From Paracyclopina nana (lineage: Eukaryota; Arthropoda; Copepoda; Cyclopoida; Cyclopettidae): a DNA stretch of 64,000 nt. Below are positions 42,151 through 52,445 of this stretch, piece after piece. A program made the translations under genes and the position numbers. Within the stretch, counting starts at the first letter, position 1, and every line of letters starts with the position of its first letter. Below the pieces are notes generated by a model, which was not told the origin of the DNA, searched no databases, and was given only the letters and a program-made list of their open reading frames with translations. The stretch spans positions 6,584,501 to 6,648,500 of the forward strand of contig JAGUCH010000002.1 of assembly GCA_019096065.1 (NCBI GenBank). The letters are read 5' to 3'.

Positions 42151-43169
42151 AGTTGATCCGTGCATAGGAAAAAGGTCTTAAATATATTAGCATATTTGAA
42201 CCTGAGTGCAACTACTAGTTCAACTGAATATCAGAGCGGCAATCTTGGCTAGCTGAGATCAACATGAGCCCTCCAAAATTTGCAAAGGTCGAACTTTTTT
42301 ACTTGGCAAGGTGGGGTGACAGATTTCCTAAAAATTGCGCCACCTATGACTTCGACCAGTTTCAACCTTTGCAATCTGCTCAGTAATGTGCATTGGATGA
42401 TTGCCGCTCACTCTTATAATCAAGATGAGCTAGCAACTACACATATTGTGACTCAGCTACATTTAAAAGTGAAGGTTGCTGAATGAAATGCTGAGATATG
42501 AAGCATGCTTTCCATTTTTCTATTAAAATAAAGGGCTACTTTCAAATATTTCCGTAGGCCCGCCCTCCGCTGTCCATTTATGGACGCCTTTACCTAGTTT
42601 GATGCTTTGAACATTTTTTCTTCCTGAAGACACAGCTGTCCAGCTCGATCGAAGAAATTATTATAATTTTGAGTAGTTTTTTTGCTACAGCCTAGCCTCT
42701 CTGTTCTTCCATGACTTATTGCCTGATCATTCTCCCTTCATATTTTGTCACAGTTCTCCTGGTAAAAATATAACCTTAAGCCCAACATAGAACTTAAGAC
42801 AACGCCAGTAGATCAGAAAACAGACCTTAAAATATGCAGATATTAGATATTTTTGTTCTAAGTACTGGCACCCAAAACAATGGCAAGAATCAGACAAAAA
42901 AATGGAACTTACTTCCTAATGGCTCGGCAGAATTGTTGACTTTTAAATTCTGAAGTTTTTTGTCCCCTTTTCTCACTTCATAGTTCATAGCTTGGCGCTG
43001 CCGATTCGAACTCAGCTTCAGTTGACATCTGTGCATGGCCACGCAACAGCGCACGCCTAGTAATAGACATCTGTGGTGAAACATTTGTTTACAGCTTGCG
43101 TCAGCTGAATCATTCCTTTTCCGGTATTGTGTTTTTCAGGCCAGACCGTTTATTTGAACACAACTCAAA
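42151..43169. other. Intergenic and RPS23 promoter/5' UTR
   Basis: No gene seen before about 43100. A pyrimidine stretch CATTCCTTTTCCGG at about 43108-43121 could be the 5' terminal oligopyrimidine start typical of ribosomal protein mRNAs. Confidence 0.4.
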
Positions 43170-43685
<516 letters not shown>

Positions 43686-43792
43686 GCCTATACTATGTTG
43701 TCGAACGCATTCTGAAAACCTTAAATAAATCACGAGTACCGTGTCAAAAAAGTCGATGACTCTCTGTCTGTTTATCACATAGCTCATTTATT

Positions 43793-44270
43793 TCAGTAGG
43801 CATCGTCTAAGATGCTCTCGGCAGTGTACTGGAGGCCTCTCTCCTTAAAGATTTTGGTTCTTAATCGGTCTTGCTCCTCTTTTTCTGCTTGTTGCTGTGA
43901 TTGAGCTTCCAGGATTTTCTCCAGACTCACTTGATGCAAATTCATATTGGCCTCTTTCTCCTCGTCAATTTCTCCAAGCAACACCTGCAATCAAAAAAAC
44001 ATGTTCAGAGGTCATGATTAAAGCGGTAATTATAGATATGCAACTTACCACATTTTCACCTCGTACTACGAAGACACCTCGCTGTATGTCACCATAATCA
44101 GAACCCACGTGAATTCTCTCAACTGTTCGGTGAAGAACTAAATTTGCAAATTGATCTACAGATCTCAAGTAGCCAATTAATGTCCGTCCATCACGCAGCA
44201 GAACCATCAGCTTTTTGTCCAATTCTTCAATAAGAGATGCCGTCCCCGGTAAATACTGAGCTGCGCACAT
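43793..44270 (-). CDS. LSM1: LSm1, U6-type Sm protein of the cytoplasmic mRNA decay complex
   Basis: Exons 44270-44049 and 43984-43793 with a 64-bp intron; 137 residues (human 133). The Sm1 motif (KLMVLLRDGRTLIGYLRSVDQFANLVL) and Sm2 motif (the segment ending in RGENV, continuing LLGEID across the intron) are clear, followed by the long charged C-terminal helix specific to LSm1. LSm1-7 binds the oligoadenylated 3' end of mRNA and promotes decapping in P bodies. The TGA stop is followed directly by AATAAA (minus strand 43792-43787). The start faces PITRM1, 367 bp away, so the two may share a promoter. Confidence 0.97.
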
Positions 44271-44637
44271 TCTGCGATGACTTGAGGCCGAGACTAGGCC
44301 AAAAAATCCAAGATTTAAAAAATTGACAAAATTGAGTTTTGTTATTTAGTTTGGCTTTGGTATTAGGCAAGTTTTTCTTAGGCAAGCATACACTAATAAG
44401 TAGATTTAAGAAGAAGATCGATGTGTATATCCTGTCAAAAGAGTGAAATACGCATATTTACAATTTATGTAGAGTTCTAACAGGCAATTTGACCCCCGAC
44501 TCAATGATTTTTCCTGAAATATTAATTTACAAGCCAGCTTGGTTTTATTTCGAAGCATCACTGACCTGAGAAGTAAACAAATATCGCAACCAAAATAATT
44601 TAATCCCGACATGATGATTTCATTTTGCTAAATCACA

Positions 44638-47600
44638 ATGACAAGTTTAATGAGATCAACGGGGCACTTTTTAAAGCCTGTCCAAAGATTTTTGGCCTGC
44701 AAAAGATCAGCTTCATTGAAAGTGAACCAGGAGCTACCCTACGGATGGAGAGTAGTTAAAAGCATTGCTGTCCCCGAGCTCAACCTATCAAACGCAGTGC
44801 ATTTGCAACACACTCACTGTAATGCGCAATGGCTTCACATGGAGAACCAGGCAGATCCTGCTAATGCGTTCAGCATTCATTTCAAGACTGTCCCTCGAAA
44901 TTCGACCGGTGTGGCTCACATATTAGAACATGTGACTCTGTGCGGATCTGAGAAGTTCCCTGTTAGAGATCCTTTCATGAAAATGCTCAACAGATCTTTG
45001 GCAACAATGAATGCGATGACGGGACCTGACTATACGCTCTACCCTTTTGCCACGCCGAACCGTAAAGATTTTTACAATATGCTGCAAGTTTACCTTGATG
45101 CAGTTTTCAATCCGCTATTGCGAGAAATGGACTTCAAGCAGGAAGGCTGGAGGTTGGATTTGGATGACAAGAGTGGCGAACTGGCAATTAAAGGAGTGGT
45201 GTTCAATGAAATGAAAGGAGCATTTGCTGATGCCCAGCAGATTCTTGGTCAACAATTGTTGAACAAACTGATGCCAAGTGATACATACAGCATTTGCTCT
45301 GGTGGTTTGCCTGAATGTATTCCTCAGCTTAGTTGGGAAGAGCTCAAAAAATTTCATTCAGTACATTACAGTCCAAATAACGCAAGATTCTACTCATATG
45401 GAGATATTCCGCTTGAACAGCACCTTGAGGCAGTTCATAAATATCTTCCTCCGTTGAGGCAAATCAACACTCAAGGTATTTATAGAAGAGCACATTCAGA
45501 CAGACGTAAGGGCTTAATGGAAACTTATTACAGGAGTGGCTGAAGTGCCCAATGAACCTCGTTGGAGCACTCCTAGGAGAGCGCACATCGATTGTCCTAC
45601 TGATCCTTCTGGTGCGAGCAACACATTTTCTATTTCCTTTCTTACATGCCCCATTGAGAACATTTACGAGACATTTGTTTTGAGAGTTGTCACAGAGCTG
45701 TTGACCGAGGGTCCTAGTGCACCACTATACAAATCCCTCATTGAGTCGGGCTTGGGGAAATCCTTCTCGCCAATATCAGGTAAGAGAAAACTTTTTCTTT
45801 CTTTTTGGCTGTGGAATCGTCAGCACTTAACCTCTAATTTTGTGAATCGTAGTTATTTTTTGAGAAAAATAAGTAAGTTTGGCTTGATGGTAAACTTAGT
45901 ATTTGACCAGTATATTTTCTCTCTAGGACATTAAATAGTGTGGCATATTTTCAGTGTCTTAACATATAGATCCCGACTGTGTAGTAACAGTGTAAGTGAC
46001 AGTTTGTTCCATGTTATGATCAGACAGTAACGTACCATTAGGATCTGCTGACTGAACATTCACTTCTTGTCCTCCAGATAACGATACTACGTGGGGCTGT
46101 AGGGGTTGCGAATTTATTAGTGGATTTTTCACATTGTGCACGGTTCGCATGTGCCGCTGTAGTCCCGATTTTCTTGCTGATTTATGGCTGCATAGGTCAC
46201 AAGCGTACGGCTTCTTGCCTTCGTGCACTGCGGAAACGTGGATGGCGAGGTGATATTTTTGCCCAAACCTTCGCTCACACAGCATGCAAGCATAAGCTCG
46301 AGTTTTCTCGTGTACAGTTTCAACGTGCTTTTTGAGGTGATCTTTCCTCTTAAAGCGATGTTGACAAATGGCACACACATAAGACTTGGTCCCATCGGCC
46401 TCCTCATGAATTGGTGGCTGATGAACTGACATTATGTGGGCACCAAGATGGTGTCGTTGCAAAAAACTTTGGTCGCACTGGTTGCATCCATAAGGCTTGA
46501 CTTTGGCATGTACAGCCAAAATGTGTTTTGACAAGTGGTGCTTTCGAGCAAATTGGTGCGCGCACACGGCGCACTCAAATGCCTTACGTTTTTCATGGAC
46601 AGATTCGATGTGCCTCTCTAAATGATCGTTGCGAGTGAATCTTTTGGGGCACAGCTGACAGGCAAAAGCCTTTGCAGCAGCTTTGTCATCCTCATGCCTT
46701 GCTAGCATATGAGCCCGCAAATGGTGCTTTTGTGAAAACTTTTGCGTGCAGCTCATGCACTCAAAAGGCCGTATTTTCTCATGCACGGCCGACACGTGCT
46801 TTGCCAAGTGGTCTTTTCTTGAGAATCGGTTGTGGCACAACTCGCATTGCCAGTTCCGACGTTTTTCTTTGCGTACCTTCCCATGCTTCGTCACAATCAC
46901 TCCCGGCGAGCTGGGAATGGTTGACAGAGACGTAATGCTAAGGCCTGATGGAGCCTGAATGTAGGCTTGACCGTAGCCATTTGTTGCTATGATTTGAGGT
47001 TGTTGCTGCTGCTGTTGACTTGCCATGCCCGTGATGGAGTCTGCCAGACTGAGGCCACTGTATTTATACTCGCAGTGCAACGTTGACGCGTTTAAGCCCG
47101 TTTTGCGTCCACCCTGGCCTTTACCGTCCTCATGGACTTGAGCCACATGGTTTTGCAGGGCGTTCATACTTGAGTAGATCTGGTTGCACACCTCACATTT
47201 GAACGTCTCGATTATGGTGCCAGTTTTGCGGCCACCGTGAATGACAACATTCATATTTGTAGCTTGCGTTGTCGTGGCTACCGCAGGAGCGGAAATGAAA
47301 TGAAGGCCAGCAGTGTTGATGGTGGTAGGTTTCATAGTGGTCCCTTCCAGCTTAATAGTCTGAAAACTGCCCACTTCTGATGTCGTCACAGTGTTCGATG
47401 ACCAAGCGTTAGAGCATTGGGCTATGATTGCCTGCGGTAAGGGTTTAATGTCCACGGGTGCCATCGAGACGGTGACAGTGTTTTGCTGTACGCGGCCTTT
47501 GCCCTTCTTATTGCTCGTAACAACAGATTGATGCTGATGTTGTGGCATGTGCAGTGGGTCCTCTACCTTCCATTCGTATGCTGAGGCCGGGTAAAAATTG

Positions 47601-50338
47601 GCACTGGCAGTGGAGGGTGCATGCTTGATGGTGGCCCATTGGGCTGGAGCTGCGGCTGCATTGATTACAGTAGCTTGCCCGTGGTCACCGGTGGCGATGA
47701 TGGTCTGTCTCACGATTCCACCGGGACCGATGAACTCGCCGTCAGCCATGGCTGCAAAGAAACGTCAAAACGTGCGTCACATTTTTTACGCTGGAAACGC
47801 GCGGTGTGGCGGAGGGGGACGGGGTTGTTTTTAACTACCTACCTTCTTCTTTTGCAAAGCAGGGAGATGGGAGATGGGGATCCGAGGGGATGACTGCGAC
47901 TTCTTCTCTCTCCCTCCTTCTCTCTTGTGGACGCCTAACTCCTGCTCGGCCAGCATGTGCAGCCTGCCAACAATCAAAATCGATACTCGGCCCAGCTCGC
48001 CGCGCTCTCATCAAAAACTTGGAGCTCCGCCTTTCTAGAGCAACGCTGAAACGAGCCGATATTAATCAATGGCATTTGACATTTGCTAGATGCAAGGGGC
48101 TACGAATTTGCATAGAGGAGTCTTGCTGTTTACGCAATTGCACTTAGACGAACTATTTATTCTTTAAAGGACTTGCGAGAAATGATATTTTTCAACGCAA
48201 AGTTGAGAAAGGCGTCGCAGTGGGAGGGAGAGAGGCACAAAATGATGATAAAGCGCGCGTAAATTCAAACTCTTTTAAAATATCGCTCGTGCAGTCCAAT
48301 ATCTCAAAGGGGGTATGACTTTGGCCTGATGATGTCCTCAAAAGTCTTTTTGCATTGTTTTAGGCTTCGATTCATCCACGAAAGACACCGCCTTTACTAT
48401 TGGCCTCCAAGGAATCAACATGGACAAAGTGGAGGAAATTGAGGCAGTTGTGCTCAAAACTTTGAGGGAAACCGCTGATCTAGGCTTTGAGGCTGATCGA
48501 GTACAGGCTATACTTAACCGTACCGAGCTCTCACTAAAGAAGCAAGTAAATGAGTTTGGTTGGAGGTTGATCCTATCTATAACTGCTGGGTGGAATCATG
48601 TTCATGATCCGCTCTCCCTTCTGTCGATCAATCCCATCATAGAAAAGTTCAAGATGGACTACCAAGGAAATGACAAGTTTTTACAAAGCTTTGTGCAAAA
48701 GTTCCTGCTCGACAACAACCATAGGCTCACTTTGACCATGGCCCCAAGAGATGGCTTTCAAGAGAACCAGCAAGCAACTATTGATGCCATTGAAAAAGAG
48801 TTGGTATCTCAATTAACGGATGAGCAAAAACAAACTGCTATCGAGCAGGGAAAGCAATTGGAGAGAATGCAGTCAACCAAAGAAAGTGAAGACCTTTTGA
48901 GTTGTCTCCTACCTTGAGTATGGCAGATATCCCGACTAGCTTGCCACGGCACACCGGCATCTCTGAGGTCAACATTGGCCAAGTGAAAGGCCAATCAAGT
49001 GTTCAACCCACTAATGAAGTAGCTTATGTGAAAATAAGGCTTAATTACGACAAGGTGTTGTCACCTGAAGAAAAGCAGATTTTGCCTCTTTTCACCTCTA
49101 TCATGACTAGCATGGGCGCCCATGACAAGTCTTACCGCGATCTAGATACATTGATGGATCTCTATACAGGGGGCATGGGGTCGTCAATACATTTGTCAGA
49201 ATCACCCAACAACGTAAGCCAACTGAATCAACGAGGCTTGATGCTGACCTCAATGTGCTTGGAGAAGTACTCAGATAAGATGTTCTCACTGTGGGAAGAC
49301 ATTTTTCGTGGCCTCCTGGTACCTCATGATGGTCAAGAGGAGACGAGCTATGGTGGCTTGAAGGCAAGGTTAACCCATTTAATCTCTATGAGTGCTGTTG
49401 GATCCACCAACGGGATTGCTCATGGCGGTCATCATTATGCCATGGCTCATGCGGCCTCAAAGCTTCCAGGCCTCACGGCTACGGCAGAAAGGGAAAATCA
49501 GTCAGGCATATCCATGATAAGACTCCTCCATTCTATAGCAGAAGACGAAAGTAGAATTGAAGGCTTACTGCGTGAAATGACAGTGATGTCTAGGAAGTTA
49601 CTTCATAGCCTCAACATTGAAACATTTTCAGTGAGCGCTACAAAAGCTGATGTTATCTTAGGCCAGATGGAAAATCTCTTTAGTTCCATCCCAAAATATG
49701 AAGGCACTGCTTCAGTTCAGGAGGTCGACCAAACTACCACTAATGAGCTGAAGAATACTTACATTTCGGCTCCCTTTCCTGTGCACTTTTGCAGCGCAGC
49801 CTTGTTGGGAGCACCTGGATATACCCATCCTGATTCTGCTCCTCTCAGGGTGCTGTCGAGGCTTCTTTCGTCTAAGTACTTGCATGTTGAAATTCGTGAG
49901 AAGGGTGGTGCTTATGGCGGTGGTTGCTCCTCCAGTCCCACAACAGGAGTTATTTCATTCTACTCATATAGAGACCCTAATTTCGAAAGAACTTTGAGCA
50001 CTTTTGGTAGGTGCAATGGATGGATTCAAGATTCTCAATCTTTCAAGCAAAGAGATGTGGACGAAGCCAAATTAAACATATTCAAGGCTGTTGACACTCC
50101 AGTGTTGCCGGGTGCTAGGGGCCAGAGGCTGTTCCTGTCGGGCATTACTGATCACCAATTTGAAGAGCACAGACAACGTCTACGCAGCGTCAGCATTGAG
50201 GATGTGCGTCGTGTGTCAGAGAAGTACTTGGGACACTTCGAGCACACGTCTTGCTCCACTGTAATAGGACCCGAGTCATCAGCAAAGAATGCAGCCAAAT
50301 TTACAATTGAAGATCTGTTGGCTGCCAAAAAATTGTAA
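44638..50338 (+). CDS. PITRM1: Presequence protease, mitochondrial (PITRM1/PreP)
   Basis: Exons 44638-45475, 45534-45779 and 48364-50338; the protein would have about 1019 residues (human 1037). An M16C metallopeptidase of the mitochondrial matrix that degrades cleaved presequences and other peptides. The inverted zinc motif HXXEH appears as HILEH, with the downstream Glu region at GVVFNEMKGAF; the C-terminal half has the REKGGAYGGG loop. The N terminus is basic and fits a targeting peptide. Intron 1 is 58 bp; intron 2 is 2584 bp and holds an antisense zinc finger gene. Anomaly: within exon 3, near 48903-48912, the frame shifts. Homology continues in a frame that requires one extra base, so as given the coding sequence is interrupted after a Ser-Cys-Leu. 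Confidence 0.92.
45959..47749 (-). CDS. Nine-finger C2H2 zinc finger protein nested in PITRM1 intron
   Basis: A single-exon ORF of 596 residues lying wholly within PITRM1 intron 2 on the opposite strand. Start at 47749 (MADGEFIGPGG), just after a possible 5'-UTR splice acceptor (TTTCTTTGCAG). The N-terminal third is Ala/Thr/Gln-rich with no known domain. One isolated C2H2 finger (CEVCNQIYSS) precedes eight tandem fingers with linkers of the EKxRAFxC type; most fingers contain paired His/Leu at the helix (KDHLAKH, KHHLSKH). Presumably a nuclear DNA-binding factor. The C terminus (about 60 residues) has no recognisable feature. I cannot assign an orthologue. Confidence 0.85.
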   Translation of the reverse strand: MADGEFIGPGGIVRQTIIATGDHGQATVINAAAAPAQWATIKHAPSTASANFYPASAYEWKVEDPLHMPQHQHQSVVTSNKKGKGRVQQNTVTVSMAPVDIKPLPQAIIAQCSNAWSSNTVTTSEVGSFQTIKLEGTTMKPTTINTAGLHFISAPAVATTTQATNMNVVIHGGRKTGTIIETFKCEVCNQIYSSMNALQNHVAQVHEDGKGQGGRKTGLNASTLHCEYKYSGLSLADSITGMASQQQQQQPQIIATNGYGQAYIQAPSGLSITSLSTIPSSPGVIVTKHGKVRKEKRRNWQCELCHNRFSRKDHLAKHVSAVHEKIRPFECMSCTQKFSQKHHLRAHMLARHEDDKAAAKAFACQLCPKRFTRNDHLERHIESVHEKRKAFECAVCAHQFARKHHLSKHILAVHAKVKPYGCNQCDQSFLQRHHLGAHIMSVHQPPIHEEADGTKSYVCAICQHRFKRKDHLKKHVETVHEKTRAYACMLCERRFGQKYHLAIHVSAVHEGKKPYACDLCSHKSARKSGLQRHMRTVHNVKNPLINSQPLQPHVVSLSGGQEVNVQSADPNGTLLSDHNMEQTVTYTVTTQSGSIC

Positions 50339-50792
50339 AAATTCCCTAATTCATTCAGAGAAGATTTTATTGCTTGCTCTCAATAAACTTGGGTGATTTA
50401 AGATAGCCTCACATGTCCAGCTGTCTGGCCTCCTATCTTTGTCTAAGGAATTAAAATGGCGAATCTTCCATTGTAACGAGAGAAAATTTGCGTTCTGTAT
50501 TATATTCTCTTTTTATATAATTTTCATTCAACGATCTAAGCTAGTTTTTTGCAAGAAGGTGTACGTACAGTAAAAACATGGCAAATCAGCCATTCAAAAT
50601 TTGGGGTTTTGAAGAAAAAGAAAAACAATCACAGCGAAATTTCACACGCATAGTACATAGAATATCGTCAGAAAATATTTACTGAAACCCATGTATAGGT
50701 AGAGATTTGGGATAATTACAAGATTTTGGGCCGCATCAATCAAGCAGTAGCGCAATGTAGGACGTATTCCAGTTCCACGAAATATGTTTCCT

Positions 50793-51424
50793 TTACAATC
50801 CTCCCTTGTATCGTCCCAGAAAGTTTTTACAATTGGGACACTTGTGAGTGACTGCATTGAGGGAGTCAACGCAGCATGGAATGCATGCACATGGCCATAG
50901 CCTAGAAGAGGAAATGCGGTGCAAATGAATCATGGCAAAAAGACGACTTTGAAAATTACCCAACAACGCAGAGGACACCAGCAAGAATCCATGCAAGAGG
51001 TCCAGGCTCAGAATCGGTAGTGGTTCTGATTTGACACTGACAATGAGGGCAAGTCATGTTCACCTGGAAGTGTGATGAACTAATAGCAAAAGCAGCAGGA
51101 GATAAAAAAATAGCGAAATTCAACACTTACGGGATTATGTCCAAAGTTGGGAGGATTCATGTACTGTACTATGACAGTTTGTTGTCCGGGTTGATTCTGA
51201 GACGGAGGTGGGGGTGGATAATATCCCTTGTTGTCCGGTCCTTGTGGTGGAGCAACAAATCCTCCTGGAAAAAATGACAGGATGAGGAAAATATGACAAA
51301 GATACTGATAATGCAAACCTGCAGCTCCCATTGACGCCTCGTACGAAGGAGGGGCTTCAGGGTACATCCCAGGGGCGGGCCCAGCAGCCTGCGGAGCAGT
51401 AGGTGGTACACCTTTTTCTGCCAT
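50793..51424 (-). CDS. LITAF: LITAF-domain protein
   Basis: Four exons on the minus strand (51424-51319, 51264-51131, 51063-50960, 50901-50793), with introns of 54, 67 and 58 bp; 150 residues. The first half is Pro-rich with a PPSYEAS motif, a typical PPxY late-domain/WW ligand of LITAF/CDIP proteins. The LITAF domain begins MTCPHCQCQI (CX2C), has a hydrophobic membrane-inserting segment (PLAWILAGVLCVVG, then LWPCACIPCCVD) and ends with HKCPNCKNFLGRYKG (CX2C). The four Cys bind zinc on the cytosolic face of late endosomes and lysosomes, where these proteins work with ESCRT and NEDD4-type ligases. Arthropods often have several paralogues, so the symbol is the family name. Confidence 0.93.
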
Positions 51425-52445
51425 TTCTAAATACCTCGATTTACTCGATGTTCGCTGACAGACTGTAACGCGACTAGGGTCAGTAGGGTGACTGCGTGAG
51501 TAGTGTCACGACGAAGAGGGCCTAAACTGAAAAATCTTGTGATCTGAACTTTACTTCAAAAAATATAAGCATTTTAGTGGGGCAGTGGGTTGTTAGTAAT
51601 TTGGTTCAACTCCTCACCCACTTGAAAATTATGTGTATTACAGGGTTATTATAAGTGTCTAGAGGATATTACCCACACACAAACACACTGAGTTGCGAAT
51701 GGGAAGGATGATTCATCTTCTTTGATGCGTTTGCCATTGTCTGTATGGATAAGTGTAGCATGATTACTGTTTTTTTCTGGTTTGTGAACTGTCCGCGGTT
51801 CCGCGCAGAACATTCAACATTGTGGAAAAATGCACCAAAGTTAGCAAACGAGAAAGCATGCTTATTTATTTCTTCACCTTTTGCTCCTTATACTTTTTCA
51901 GCTAGTTTTACATGGTCTTACGTTTTTATATTTTACGTTATTACGTTTCAATATTGAGTACTTGTATCGACGAAGCTTTTCAGCCTTTGATGGACTTGGA
52001 AAACTGTTAATGCTGTGCTTGTTGAAACTTTTTTTCAACTGATTTTTATAAAGAATCAGAGTCATTATGCCATAAGTGTGGGTCTTCTTTAAGAAAACGT
52101 GCTCGACCCTAGCTGTCCGACATGTACATCTGGTGAAGGTCAATTGTGTGGACCAACTTGATTTTTTGAAAATAACTGATTCCACACTTAGCTAGCAGCC
52201 CTGTCTCTTGATCCAGGCTATGAACTGCGCTCGAACCCCGCTGTCAGCATCGTGTACGACTACATCTGGTCTTGACTCTCCGCTCGCGGGAGTCGCGGCA
52301 AAAGCAAAAGAGTAAACAAATTAACAAAACAAGCAAAACTACATAAGTTCAGAGACCAGATTATAACTGATTATAAGCTAAAGTTGATAGCGTTACTTCC
52401 TTTTGAAAGTGTTACAAAGCCTGCTCTAAGATAGATTCCAGGAAA
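51425..52445. other. Intergenic between LITAF and the nuclear-receptor-like gene
   Basis: Divergent promoters of the two neighbours presumably lie here. I see no ORF, RNA gene or repeat worth calling. Confidence 0.4.

Noticed and set aside
45536..45543. Stop codon at 45541 as a PITRM1 truncation
   Set aside because: The stop is removed by a 58-bp GT-AG intron (45476-45533) that restores the family sequence.
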